A stretch of 64,000 nucleotides of DNA from Persicobacter psychrovividus (GTDB lineage: Bacteria; Bacteroidota; Bacteroidia; Cytophagales; Cyclobacteriaceae). Location: contig NZ_AP025294.1 of NCBI RefSeq assembly GCF_036492425.1, forward strand, positions 248,001 to 312,000, in the 5' to 3' direction. Positions 47,851 to 56,383 of this stretch are shown in pieces. The notes beneath the pieces were generated by a model. It did not search any database and had not been told where the DNA came from. It saw only the letters and a program-made list of their open reading frames with translations. How positions within the stretch are numbered: the stretch's first letter is position 1; each line of letters begins with the position of its first letter. The position numbers were made by a program, and so were the translations under genes.

Positions 47851-48301
47851 AACTGAATATTGGATACATCCAAAAATAGGTGACCAACAGGAGCATAATG
47901 ACCGTGTTTCTGATGTTTGCAGTGTTTATTTGGAGCAATCAGACGACGTTGTGACTATTTCTGTGGATGAAAAGACGGGTATTCAAGCTAAACAAAACAT
48001 AAAAATAACCACGGCGAAAAGCGGTCAAGTTAAGCGAGTAGACCCAGAATACAAGCGGAACGGAACGACCTGTTTAATCGCAGGCATGAATATAATGGAC
48101 GGCGAGGTCACCAAATATCAACTTGGACAGACTCGGAATGAGGAGGATTTTTGTAAATTTATAGAGTCGATCATCGATAAATACCCTAACAAAAAAATCG
48201 TTTTTGTTGCAGACCAACTTAATACACATAAATCAGAGTCATTAGTCAAGCTCATTGCTGATAAAATAAATTATGACAGTGATTTAGGTAAGAAAGGCCG
48301 G
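47834..48301 (+). pseudogene. IS630 element A, ORFB 5' part, interrupted
   Basis: The catalytic half in the -1 frame after the A7 run, reading NELSPHKTEYWIHPKIGDQQ. It has the first Asp (TISVDEKTG) and the second Asp (VFVADQLNTH). It is cut at 48301 by the IS21 insertion. The continuation lies at 50827-50854 and 52138-52367. Confidence 0.8.
48297..48301 (+). other. IS21 target duplication, left copy
   Basis: GCCGG occurs here and again at 50822-50826, directly flanking the element. Joining the flanks at one copy restores the IS630 sequence. Confidence 0.8.
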
Positions 48302-48413
48302 TGGATACAACGGAGCAAGCTGACACCCCCTAACGCTCCGATTTTTGGACGAGAATAACGGAGCAAGCTGACACCCCTATTGTTGAAGAATTAATTGCAC
48401 TATACCAAGTATA

Positions 48414-50000
48414 ATGTCGGTAAAAAATACTTTTTTGGGTAATCAACCAAAAAGTATAGGCATGGCAGGCAAACCGATCACTATGAGTAAATTACGCCAG
48501 ATTATTCGGATGCTTCATCAGGGTCGCTCACAAAAGTCGATTCACCTAAGCACGCGGGTGAGCATCAACACCATCAAGGCTTATCGACGCAAGCTAAAAA
48601 AGTCAGGTAAGCCGATTGACTATTTTCTGAGTCAGGATGAATTATCGCTGAGTAAGTTCTTTTCTTCGGGCGATCCGGCCTATAAGGATATTCGTTATGA
48701 ACAAATGAAGGAGCTTTTACCCAGTTTATCGCAAGAGCTTGGCAAGAAAGGGGTTACCAAGGGACTGCTTTGGCAGGAGTATATTGAAGGGCATCCTGAT
48801 GGCTACAAATATTCGCAATTTTGCTTTCATCTCAGGCGTTATATGCGTCAGAAGCACCCCAATTTACCTCTGGATCACCTTCCGGCAGACAAGCTTTATA
48901 TCGATTATGCAGGTGCAACTTTACCTTATATTGATGCCGAAACGGGTGAGGTGATCAACTGCCAGGTCTTTGTGGCCTGCCTTCCGTACTCGGATTATTG
49001 TTTTGCGATGGCCGTTCCGTCGCAGACGACCGATGACTTTATTTTTGCGCTAAAATGCTGTTTGGAGCATCTTGGGGGTGTTCCGAAGGCGCTTGTGCCG
49101 GACAATTTGAAAGCGGCAGTAGTTCAAACCAACCGTTATGAGCCCAAGATCAACAGGGTTTTGGAGGATTTTGCGAACCATTATGGGACCGTAGTGGTAC
49201 CGGCACGTCCGAGGAAGCCACAGGACAAGGCTTTGGTCGAGAACCAGGTCAAGTTGATCTATCAACGAGCCTATGCCAGAATGCGTAATCAGCAATATTT
49301 CAGTCTTCAGGAGCTCAACAATGCCCTTATTTCTTACATCGGAAAACACAACCAAACGCGGATGCAGAAACGTGATTACTGCCGAACAGAGCAGTTTGTT
49401 TCCAAGGAAAAGCCACTACTTTCACCGCTTCCCGATCAGCCTTTCGAGATCAAATATTATCGAAATTACACTGTTGCGCAGAACGGACATGTGCTCATGG
49501 GCATCGATCAACGGCATTACAGCGTCCCTTTTGAATACATCGGGCAGAAGGCTCAGCTGATTTATACCGATACGATTGTCAATATTTTTGTCCAGTCCAA
49601 ACTGGTTGCTACCCACCGAAGGAATAAAACCAGTGGTTACACAACCAACAAAGACCACCTGTGTTCGCAGCACCAACACTATCGATCCCGCAGTACGGAT
49701 AACTACCTGAAAAAGGCCAGTATGTGCCCTGAGCTGGAACGGATGATGGAGGTGATGATCTCAAAAAAACAATATCCTGAGCAGCTTTTTAGGAGCTTTG
49801 ACGGCTTACTCAACCTGATGCGATCCTACCCTAAAGAGCACTTCGAAACGGCCATTAGGATGGCTATTGAGGCAGAGCAATACAACTATACTTTTGTCCA
49901 GAATGTACTACGAAACAAAACCTATATCAACAGCAGTCCACCACCTCAAACCCCTTTGCCCCAACATGAAAACACCCGAGGAAAATCTTATTACAACTAA
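48414..50000 (+). CDS. istA: IS21-family transposase IstA
   Basis: A 528-residue transposase. It has an N-terminal helix-turn-helix (MSKLRQIIRMLHQGRSQKSI) and an integrase-like DDE core: Asp in KLYIDYAGATLPYI, Asp in ALVPDNLKAAV, and Glu in DKALVENQVKLIYQR. The C-terminal beta domain (HVLMGIDQRHYSVPFEYIGQ) is also standard for IstA. The frame is intact and istB follows 9 bp on, so the element is probably active. Confidence 0.93.
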   Translation: MSVKNTFLGNQPKSIGMAGKPITMSKLRQIIRMLHQGRSQKSIHLSTRVSINTIKAYRRKLKKSGKPIDYFLSQDELSLSKFFSSGDPAYKDIRYEQMKELLPSLSQELGKKGVTKGLLWQEYIEGHPDGYKYSQFCFHLRRYMRQKHPNLPLDHLPADKLYIDYAGATLPYIDAETGEVINCQVFVACLPYSDYCFAMAVPSQTTDDFIFALKCCLEHLGGVPKALVPDNLKAAVVQTNRYEPKINRVLEDFANHYGTVVVPARPRKPQDKALVENQVKLIYQRAYARMRNQQYFSLQELNNALISYIGKHNQTRMQKRDYCRTEQFVSKEKPLLSPLPDQPFEIKYYRNYTVAQNGHVLMGIDQRHYSVPFEYIGQKAQLIYTDTIVNIFVQSKLVATHRRNKTSGYTTNKDHLCSQHQHYRSRSTDNYLKKASMCPELERMMEVMISKKQYPEQLFRSFDGLLNLMRSYPKEHFETAIRMAIEAEQYNYTFVQNVLRNKTYINSSPPPQTPLPQHENTRGKSYYN

Positions 50001-50009
50001 ACCAACATT

Positions 50010-50732
50010 ATGTATTCATTAATCGAAAAACAGCTATCAGAGCTTTCATTCAAAGGAATGAGCCTGCAGTGGGAGACGCTCAGGCAAAGCAAACAGCTTC
50101 ATGAATTGAGCCTTACCGACGGGCTGAACCTGCTGCTTCAGGCAGAAGCAGACCACCGGCAGACCAACAGGGAAAAACGCCTGATAAGGACAGCTAACTT
50201 TCGCTACCAGGCCAGTGTTGCCGAGCTACACTTTGATACCAACAGAGGGCTTGACAAGGGGCAGGTTATGCAACTGGCTACCGGAGAGTACATTGGAAAA
50301 GGACAATCCGTACTTGTAACTGGAGCCACCGGATGTGGTAAAAGTTTTGTTGCCTCAGCGTTGGGCTATCAGGCATGTACCCAAGGAAATAGCACCCTCT
50401 ATTTTAACTTCAAAAAGCTGATGGCCAGTCTGAAGGTTGCCCGAATAGACGGTACGATTGCCAAATTATTTGTCAAACTTGCCAAAGCCGACCTGCTCAT
50501 AATCGATGACTTTGGTCTGCAAAAACTCGACGCACAACAGCAACAAGACCTAATGGAGGTGATTGAAGACCGACATGCTCGAAAGTCCACCATTATCATC
50601 AGCCAGATGCCCGTAAGCGACTGGTATGAGATCATCAACGAACGAACCATCGCCGATGCTATTTTGGACCGTTTGGTACATACCTCCCACAGGATAGAAT
50701 TAAAAGGCGAAAGTAGGAGAAAATTAAGTTAA
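50010..50732 (+). CDS. istB: IS21-family helper ATPase IstB
   Basis: A 240-residue AAA+ protein of the IstB/DnaC type. Walker A is GATGCGKSFVASALG, Walker B is LLIIDDFGLQ, and the later arginine-containing segment ends VHTSHRIELKGESRRK. It loads on target DNA and recruits IstA. Intact. Confidence 0.93.
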   Translation: MYSLIEKQLSELSFKGMSLQWETLRQSKQLHELSLTDGLNLLLQAEADHRQTNREKRLIRTANFRYQASVAELHFDTNRGLDKGQVMQLATGEYIGKGQSVLVTGATGCGKSFVASALGYQACTQGNSTLYFNFKKLMASLKVARIDGTIAKLFVKLAKADLLIIDDFGLQKLDAQQQQDLMEVIEDRHARKSTIIISQMPVSDWYEIINERTIADAILDRLVHTSHRIELKGESRRKLS

Positions 50733-50882
50733 CTTGAAAACAAACTTCTGCCATTCCCCGAACTGAAACAGGGGGGTGTCAATATGCCCGTTAGGGGGTG
50801 TCAATATGAACGGTATATCCAGCCGGTGTGGAATATTAAAGACGATGAAGTCTAGTGCGATAACCCTTAAATACCACCCGAT

Positions 50883-51612
50883 TTAAAACCCACCAAAACA
50901 CCACTCAATTGGCTTTTTCCATCTTTCATTGTAATACTCAATATAGTTGGTGATTTTTCTTTCTAAATTAGGGACCGAGTTAAATTGCCCATTACGAATT
51001 ACATGCTTCTGTAAACGGCCAAACCAATTCTCTATTTGGTTCAACCAAGAGCAATGTTTTGGAGTATATTGAAATCTGATTTTATGGTCTTTATCCTCTA
51101 AAAATTCCATCCTGGACTTCATCGTCTTTAATACTCCACACCGTCCTTTCTTACCTAAATCACTGTCATAATTTACTTTATCAGCAATTAGCTTGACTAA
51201 TGACTCTGATTTATGTGTATTAAGCTGGTCTGCAATAAAAACGATTTTTTTGTTAGGGTATTTATCGATGATTGACTCTATAAATTTACAAAAATCCTCC
51301 TCATTCCGAGTCTGTCCAAGTTGATATTTGGTGACCTCGCCGTCCATTATATTCAGGCCTGCGATTAAACAGGTCGTTCCGTTCCGCTTGTATTCTGGGT
51401 CTACTCGCTTAACTTGACCGCTTTTTGCTGTGGTTATTTTTATGTTTTGTTTAGCTTGAATACCCGTCTTTTCATCCACAGAAATAGTCACAACATCGTC
51501 TGATTGCTCCAAATAAACACTGCAAACATCAGAAACACGGTCGTTATGCTCCTGTTGGTCACCTATTTTTGGATGTATCCAATATTCAGTTTTATGAGGA
51601 CTTAATTCATTT
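50883..51612 (-). CDS. IS630 element B, ORFB (catalytic part, read by -1 frameshift)
   Basis: A continuous catalytic frame following the A7 slip site. The acidic triad is visible: Asp in TISVDEKTG, Asp in VFIADQLNTH, and Glu in WLNQIENWFGRLQK. It ends WCFGGF. There is no ATG near its start, so it should be made as an ORFAB fusion by programmed frameshifting, as is known for many IS630 elements. An internal TTG at 51512 is a less likely start. Confidence 0.75.
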
Positions 51613-52089
51613 TTTTAAAAGTCGACCAACATGACTTGATGAGATTTCGATTCCCATTTTCTTCGCTTGCTCACTCAAAGACTCATGAGACCATTCAGTG
51701 ATTGGAACATCATAATCTTGAGGATCTTGGCAGCTTAATGTTTGCACTTGAATTTTTTCTTCGGCAGTTAAACGAGGTTTCCTTCCGCTTCTTTTAGAAT
51801 CAGTTAATTGTTCATAAATAAGTCGGATAAATTCAGTATCTCCTATTTTATTTTGGGTTTCATCTAACTCATTGATTGCGTCCCATTTATTAAGCCATCT
51901 CTTCACTGTATTGGGATCTGCTTTTTCATTAGCACAAATCTCTTTGAAGCTTAACCCCTTATTAAAATGGTACACAAATGAGGCTCGGCGACGAATATTT
52001 GAAGGCGTCTTCCCACTATTAATAATTCTAAATAGTAGTCTCTCTTCTCGCTCCGTCAGATCAATGACAATAGATGTTTTTCTTCCCAT
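51607..52089 (-). CDS. IS630 element B, ORFA
   Basis: The helix-turn-helix half of the transposase from the ATG at 52089 (MGRKTSIVIDLTEREERLLF). It ends at TTAAAAAAATGA, where the A7 run (51610-51616, minus strand) would allow a -1 shift into ORFB. Confidence 0.75.
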   Translation of the reverse strand: MGRKTSIVIDLTEREERLLFRIINSGKTPSNIRRRASFVYHFNKGLSFKEICANEKADPNTVKRWLNKWDAINELDETQNKIGDTEFIRLIYEQLTDSKRSGRKPRLTAEEKIQVQTLSCQDPQDYDVPITEWSHESLSEQAKKMGIEISSSHVGRLLKK

Positions 52090-52137
52090 ACAGTGATTCA
52101 AGAAAAAATCATGCTAAATTTAGGGGGTGTAGCACTA

Positions 52138-52367
52138 GGATGGAATTTTTAGAGGATAAAGACCATAAAATCAGATTTCAATATACTCCAAAACATTGCT
52201 CTTGGTTGAACCAAATAGAGAATTGGTTTGGCCGCTTACAGAAGCATGTAATTCGCAATGGGCAATTTAACTCGGTTGCTAATTTGGAAAGAAAAATCAC
52301 CAACTACATTGAGTATTACAATGAAAGATGGAAGAAGCCAATTGAATGGTGTTTTGGCGGATTTTAA
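52138..52367 (+). pseudogene. IS630 element A, ORFB 3' part
   Basis: The remaining ~76 codons of the element A catalytic domain (RMEFLEDKDHKIRFQYTPKH, then WLNQIENWFGRLQKHV with the third acidic residue). They are separated from the 5' part by the two nested elements. It ends WCFGGF as in copy B. Confidence 0.8.
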
Positions 52368-52397
52368 ACCGTGTGGTATTTAAGGGTTGTAGCACTA

Positions 52398-52537
52398 GAT
52401 ACCTGTGTTGAAAAATATGATGCTGATTTAATTTGGTCTAAATTTTCAGATACTTTCCTTAAATAGTCGTTCTGATTAATTGTAGAATTACATCCAAACA
52501 ATGAAATTACTAAAATCAAAATAATTCCGTTTTTCAT
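52398..52537 (-). pseudogene. Lipoprotein gene truncated by IS630 element A
   Basis: Starts MKNGIILILVISLFGC, a lipoprotein signal, and continues YLRKVSENLDQIKSASYFST before running into the IS end after about 46 codons. The rest of the gene is not on the far side of the IS, where the injection-system operon ends instead. A deletion or rearrangement therefore accompanied or followed the insertion. The start of Bacteroidota thioredoxin-like lipoproteins is similar, but the fragment is too short to be sure. It is the outermost gene of the cassette array. Confidence 0.65.
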
Positions 52538-52571
52538 TTTATATCGTTTAAAGTTAATCTGTAGTCTTTCC

Positions 52572-52686
52572 CTGCTTTTGCACACAACGTTTAGTATATG
52601 GCAAGTAGGGCAGTAGAAAGCGATGAACTTTCGAATTTGCACTGAGCCAAATCGTTGTATTTTATTTTTACCTTTTCATCTTAAAA
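52572..52686 (-). repeat. attC-like site a, distal half (split by IS1182 copy 2)
   Basis: The stem arm CAACGTTTAGTATATGGC at ~52585 pairs with GCCCTATTTGCTATATACAG at ~54550, on the far side of the IS. The IS entered the centre of the palindrome. Confidence 0.6.
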
Positions 52687-54506
52687 GGGGCTGTCGCAGA
52701 TTCTCAGCCCTTCGTTTCAAAATAAATGTCATGGAAATTAAGTATATTAAGGTATTAAAAAAAGTACTTTTCCATGATCAAGAAGAAATTCAAATCTTAC
52801 CAAAAAGATCAGGTTAGCCTGTTTCCTCTGAGTTTTGGGGAGCTGGTTCCGCCAGGGCATATCGCAAGGGTGATTGATTGTTTTGTTAATGGGCTGTCAA
52901 TGGATTTGTTGGCTCGTTACTTTACAAATCAAGGAGGGAACGCTCCCTATAACCCTCGTATGATGATGAAGCTTTTGCTTTTTGGTTATCAGAGTGGAGT
53001 TTTCAGTAGTCGCAAAATTGAGGCATTTACCTATGAGTCGATTCCGTGCCTTTGGCTTTGTGGTGGCGAGCATCCTGATCATGCGACGATTGCTCGATTT
53101 CGGAGTCTCTATTTTCTCGATATTTTTCAGGATGTCTTCGTTCAGCTGATTCTTTTACTTGTGGAGAAAGGGCTTGTGAATCTTGAGGACTATGTGCTTG
53201 ACGGCACTAAGCTTGAGGCTGATGCGAACAAGTATAAAATGGTCTTTAAGAAAAATGCATTTCGATACAGTAAGATGGTTCGTGAGAAAATCATAGCACT
53301 CTTTGCTGAGATAGATGAGATCGAAAAGCAGTCGGAGGAAGAGGCTAAAAAGGGGCATAAAATGGATTGTGAAGATTTCTCAAGTGAAGAGGTTTATGCT
53401 AAAGCACAAGAAATTGAAAAGTCAATTAACGAGGATTTGCCACCGAAGGAAAAGAAGAAAATCGAAACCCGATGTAGGCATCTGAAAAAAGGAGCAGATA
53501 AGCTAAAAGGTTACGAAGATCAGCTTCAAGAGCTTGGAGAGCGGAATTCTTACTCAAAAACAGATATAGATGCGACATATATGCGGATGAAAAATGATGA
53601 GTCGCGTCCAGGATATAACGTGCAAGTGGGTACAAACGGAGAGTTTATTACTGGGGCTACAGCTCATCAAAATGGTGGTGATTCAGCGTGCACGATAGAT
53701 CATTTAGAGGAGCGATCAAAGATGCTTGAACAGGTCAACTTGGATTCAATGCCAGAGACTTTGACGGCTGATGGGGGCTACGGAACAGAAGCTGTATTTG
53801 ATTATTTAGAACAAAACGGGGTGAGTCCGAACGTTAAATTTACAGGTTATTACAAGGAGTCGAAGAAGACATTTAAGGAGGATATTTCGAGGTGGCAGAA
53901 CATGCTTTATCATGAAGAGGGTGACTATTATGAGTGCGCCAACGGTCGGAAGTTAACGTGGAAAAAGCATAATATTGTAACAAACAAAAGCGGTTATGAA
54001 TCACATCGGGATGTATATGAATCAGCTGATTGTTCGGACTGCCCGTTTAGGGAAAAGTGCTTTTCGATGAAGGGTAAAGTTAAGCAGATTGTGGTAAACA
54101 GGAACTTTCAACGGCACAAAGAACGAGCCCGACGAACCATCAAATCCGAAGAAGGAGGAGAGAAAATGAGAATGCGAGGCCATGATATCGAGACGGTATT
54201 TGGCCACATCAAACACAATTTAAAATTCAAAAGATTCATGCTACGCGGACTTGAAAAAGTCGGTGCAGAACTTCTATTGCTTTCACTTTCTTACAATCTT
54301 TCGAAAATGGCCAAATACAGTAAAAAGGCCTTAATTCGAGTTTTACTTTTTGTGTTTTTCGGAGAATGGATAAAAAAAGGCTTCAAGAGGTTCGAATTTC
54401 ACTCTCAAAGCCTGTTTTTTATTCAAAATCAATTTTTGTACAAATTTTAAAAATCGTGGTAAAATTCCATTTTTACCCGATTTTTGAAGGGTTATGCGAC
54501 AGCCCC
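52687..54506 (+). mobile_element. IS1182-family element, copy 2 (intact)
   Basis: An 1820-bp element with inverted repeats starting GGGGCTGTCGCA at each end. It is nearly identical to copy 1 (3128-4946) but has five Gs at 53773-53777 and an uninterrupted transposase. It is inserted inside an attC-like palindrome. I saw no clear target duplication. Confidence 0.88.
52774..54450 (+). CDS. IS1182-family transposase (intact)
   Basis: A 558-residue transposase. The N-terminal DUF772-like region (PYNPRMMMKLLLFGYQSGVF) is followed by a charged coiled insertion (~170-260), then the DDE core: Asp in VLDGTKLEAD, Asp in TADGGYGTEAV, and Glu in HDIETVFGHIKHN. The Cys-rich segment SADCSDCPFREKCF is typical of the family. 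It probably mobilised both copies in the window. Confidence 0.9.
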   Translation: MIKKKFKSYQKDQVSLFPLSFGELVPPGHIARVIDCFVNGLSMDLLARYFTNQGGNAPYNPRMMMKLLLFGYQSGVFSSRKIEAFTYESIPCLWLCGGEHPDHATIARFRSLYFLDIFQDVFVQLILLLVEKGLVNLEDYVLDGTKLEADANKYKMVFKKNAFRYSKMVREKIIALFAEIDEIEKQSEEEAKKGHKMDCEDFSSEEVYAKAQEIEKSINEDLPPKEKKKIETRCRHLKKGADKLKGYEDQLQELGERNSYSKTDIDATYMRMKNDESRPGYNVQVGTNGEFITGATAHQNGGDSACTIDHLEERSKMLEQVNLDSMPETLTADGGYGTEAVFDYLEQNGVSPNVKFTGYYKESKKTFKEDISRWQNMLYHEEGDYYECANGRKLTWKKHNIVTNKSGYESHRDVYESADCSDCPFREKCFSMKGKVKQIVVNRNFQRHKERARRTIKSEEGGEKMRMRGHDIETVFGHIKHNLKFKRFMLRGLEKVGAELLLLSLSYNLSKMAKYSKKALIRVLLFVFFGEWIKKGFKRFEFHSQSLFFIQNQFLYKF

Positions 54507-54582
54507 GGTGTTTCAAATAACTACTGAACTTTCCAAACCCACTAATCGCCCTATTTGCTATATACAGTGTTACCAGCTTTTT
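54507..54582 (-). repeat. attC-like site a, proximal half
   Basis: Contains the stem arm GCCCTATTTGCTATATACAG (~54550), complementary to the arm at ~52585. It directly follows the gene ending at 54591. The heptamer match is weak here. Confidence 0.6.
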
Positions 54583-54590
54583 CTTTATCC

Positions 54591-55052
54591 TTAATCTTCA
54601 TAGTGTCCATCATGTCCGCTGGCTCTTGTCAGACTTTCTCCATTTTTAAATACAAGTTGAAGTCCGTGTTCTTCTTCCCAAGAACAACCGCATGACACAC
54701 ACAAATAATACTTACCCTCATCTTCCCAGTCAATTATTATTTCATTAGGATTTACGAAATTCCATATATCACTCATAGAGGAAATGTTTAGGTCTTTGCA
54801 ATATCCATGTTTTAAAGTCTGGGCATAGTAATCGTATACAATTTGACTATCAGCCAAACGCAGCTCTTTGTCTTTGTTTAGAAAGCTCTCCAATACCTTG
54901 TCAGCTTCATTTAAATATGGTTCATACTTTGCTTCTACAAAACTTACTTTGAGCTCTTTGTTGTCAAAATATGGAATTGAAATTGGAACGCTCTCAAATA
55001 AATCCTCATCATAATCACATGGCAATAGTTCGCCTGTTATTCTTGATTTCAT
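54591..55052 (-). CDS. DUF6985-like cassette protein
   Basis: A 153-residue soluble protein. The C-terminal block VSCGCSWEEEHGLQLVFKNG followed by SGHDGH is the signature I associate with DUF6985, a family often found near polymorphic toxins and in gene cassettes. Function unknown. It shares one cassette with the 97-residue gene upstream (10 bp spacing). Confidence 0.65.
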   Translation of the reverse strand: MKSRITGELLPCDYDEDLFESVPISIPYFDNKELKVSFVEAKYEPYLNEADKVLESFLNKDKELRLADSQIVYDYYAQTLKHGYCKDLNISSMSDIWNFVNPNEIIIDWEDEGKYYLCVSCGCSWEEEHGLQLVFKNGESLTRASGHDGHYED

Positions 55053-55062
55053 ATCGCTTTAA

Positions 55063-55356
55063 TTAGTCAGTGTTAATTGCTGCCAAAACCTCAAATTTGA
55101 TTCGGTTTTGACTTGATGTAGAAGCCGATTTAGTAGTAGATGCTCCTGCACTAAAAACTTGAACGACAGAAACCTTTCCTCCTAAATCATCTTTGTTTTC
55201 TTCATTAGAAGTTATCGCAATGTCAAAGTCAATTTTCGTGTATTGATTTCTTACTCCTTCTAAGGAATTAGATTTTTCTTTCACATAGGAATTCCCTTCC
55301 AAGATTCCATCTGTGATTTGTTTGATTGTTTCTGATATAAAATCTTTTAATTCCAT
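55063..55356 (-). CDS. Small cassette protein (possible Trypco2-like)
   Basis: A 97-residue protein starting MELKDFISETIKQITDGILE, followed by a beta segment (TKIDFDIAITSNEENKDD) and ending with RIKFEVLAAI. The helix-then-strand layout resembles Trypsin-co-occurring domain proteins (Trypco2), a tentative match from memory. First gene of its cassette. Confidence 0.55.
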   Translation of the reverse strand: MELKDFISETIKQITDGILEGNSYVKEKSNSLEGVRNQYTKIDFDIAITSNEENKDDLGGKVSVVQVFSAGASTTKSASTSSQNRIKFEVLAAINTD

Positions 55357-55373
55357 GATCTCTTATATTGCTG

Positions 55374-55567
55374 GTAACGGTTAGTATAAGAAACGTAAGT
55401 GATTTCGAAGCTCTTACCTGTCAAGTTGCACTGAGCCAAATTTGCGATTAGACACAAATTTAGAGTTTCAAAACTAACCGTCAAATCGCAGATTTGGCGG
55501 AGCTGAATAAATGAGAAAAAGCCTCGTTAACCACTGAGACACTTATGTTTTTTATACGTTGTTGGCG
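55374..55567 (-). repeat. attC-like site b
   Basis: Arms TAGTATAAGAAACGTAAGTG (~55382) and CACTTATGTTTTTTATACG (~55540) pair. A long variable centre contains a secondary palindrome (CCAAATTTGCGATT / AAATCGCAGATTTGG). Confidence 0.7.
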
Positions 55568-55571
55568 TGAG

Positions 55572-56117
55572 TTATTCCTTAATTTCAATCATTAATTCAC
55601 TATCCTTTAGCAATTCTCTAATCAGATTAAAGCTATCCCTTGAGATAAATCCAATCGCAGAATCACTTTTTATTGTCAAGCTATAAATGACATAATCATC
55701 TGTATCAAAAATACTATTAACATTGTCAATTGAGTATTCAACGTCTTTGTTGTCATATATTTGAAAATCTAGCTGAGGTCTTAAATGGTTACAATCATAG
55801 TTTATTAAAAGAACACTGATTTTTGACCATAAATCATCTTGATTATTAATCTTTCTCGTCAATTGAAGGTAAGATTCTGTTATTAAATCATAGAAAACAT
55901 AGGTGCCAATATTTTTGCTTTTTTTGTCTAAATGACTCCTTTCGCTATCCATATAACCAAATCTATATTTGCTGTTTTCAAATGCAGAGTCCTTATCATT
56001 CGTAATCTTCAAGAGAGTTTCTTTCATAAAGTCTCTTTGATCTTGATGTGGTATAATCAAATCCAAGGCTTTGAGTAACTCTTCCGTGCTGTTATTTTTC
56101 TTTTTAAAGCCAAACAT
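55572..56117 (-). CDS. Cassette protein of unknown function
   Basis: A 181-residue, acidic, soluble protein starting MFGFKKKNNSTEELLKALDL. No signal peptide, membrane segment or known motif. The stop lies a few bases from attC site b and the start ~70 bp from site c, as expected for a single-gene cassette. Confidence 0.6.
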   Translation of the reverse strand: MFGFKKKNNSTEELLKALDLIIPHQDQRDFMKETLLKITNDKDSAFENSKYRFGYMDSERSHLDKKSKNIGTYVFYDLITESYLQLTRKINNQDDLWSKISVLLINYDCNHLRPQLDFQIYDNKDVEYSIDNVNSIFDTDDYVIYSLTIKSDSAIGFISRDSFNLIRELLKDSELMIEIKE

Positions 56118-56185
56118 GTTTTTATCTATTCATAATCAAGCAGGTCAATTTAAATTGACCGTTTGTTATCGTCTTGTTTATTCAC

Positions 56186-56383
56186 GCCAACGTTCTGTGT
56201 ATGGACAGTAGGGCAGATTCGAAGCACTTCACTTTCGGTTTACCACTAAGCCAAAACAAACGTTTTTGCTTTTAATTTTCTTTTTGTTAAACGTCAAAAC
56301 TTTGTTTTGGCGTTGCCTGCTCAAAGAACAGGTCTTTCAATTTATCTCCAAACGCCCTATTGGCTATACACTTTGTTGGGCAA
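56186..56383 (-). repeat. attC-like site c
   Basis: Minus strand: TTGCCCAACAAAGTGTATAG opens the site and CTGTCCATACACAGAACGTT closes it. The heptamers are GCCCAAC and GTTGGCG. The centre holds nested palindromes (AAACAAAGTTTTGACGTTT region). Repeated exactly as site g. Confidence 0.78.

Larger units (their letters stand above)
48302..50821 (+). mobile_element. IS21-family element inserted in IS630 element A
   Basis: A 2520-bp element with ends TGGATACAAC... and ...GTATATCCA, a 5-bp target duplication GCCGG, and internal repeats near both ends (ACGGAGCAAGCTGACACCCC twice at the left, GGGGGTGTCAATATG twice at the right) as expected for IS21 transposase-binding sites. It carries istA and istB. 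Confidence 0.9.
50855..52135 (-). mobile_element. IS630-type element B, inserted in element A
   Basis: A 1281-bp element in inverse orientation to A, with ends GTGCGATAACCCTTAAAT and (opposite strand) GTGCTACACCCCCTAAAT. The TA dinucleotide on each side (50853-50854, 52136-52137) is the target duplication. Joining the flanks restores element A. The sequence has diverged slightly from A (for example ANEKADPN against TEKADPN), so B did not arise from A recently by simple copying. Confidence 0.88.
47307..52395 (+). mobile_element. IS630-type element A, split by two nested insertions
   Basis: The ends are GTGCAACAGCCCTTAAAT (left) and the inverse of GTGCTACAACCCTTAAAT (right), flanked by TA on both sides (47305-47306 and 52396-52397), the typical IS630/Tc1 target duplication. 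Without the two inserts it measures about 1.28 kb, like copy B. An IS21 element lies inside at 48302-50821 and IS630 copy B at 50855-52135. The element sits 41 bp beyond the last injection-system gene. Confidence 0.88.
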
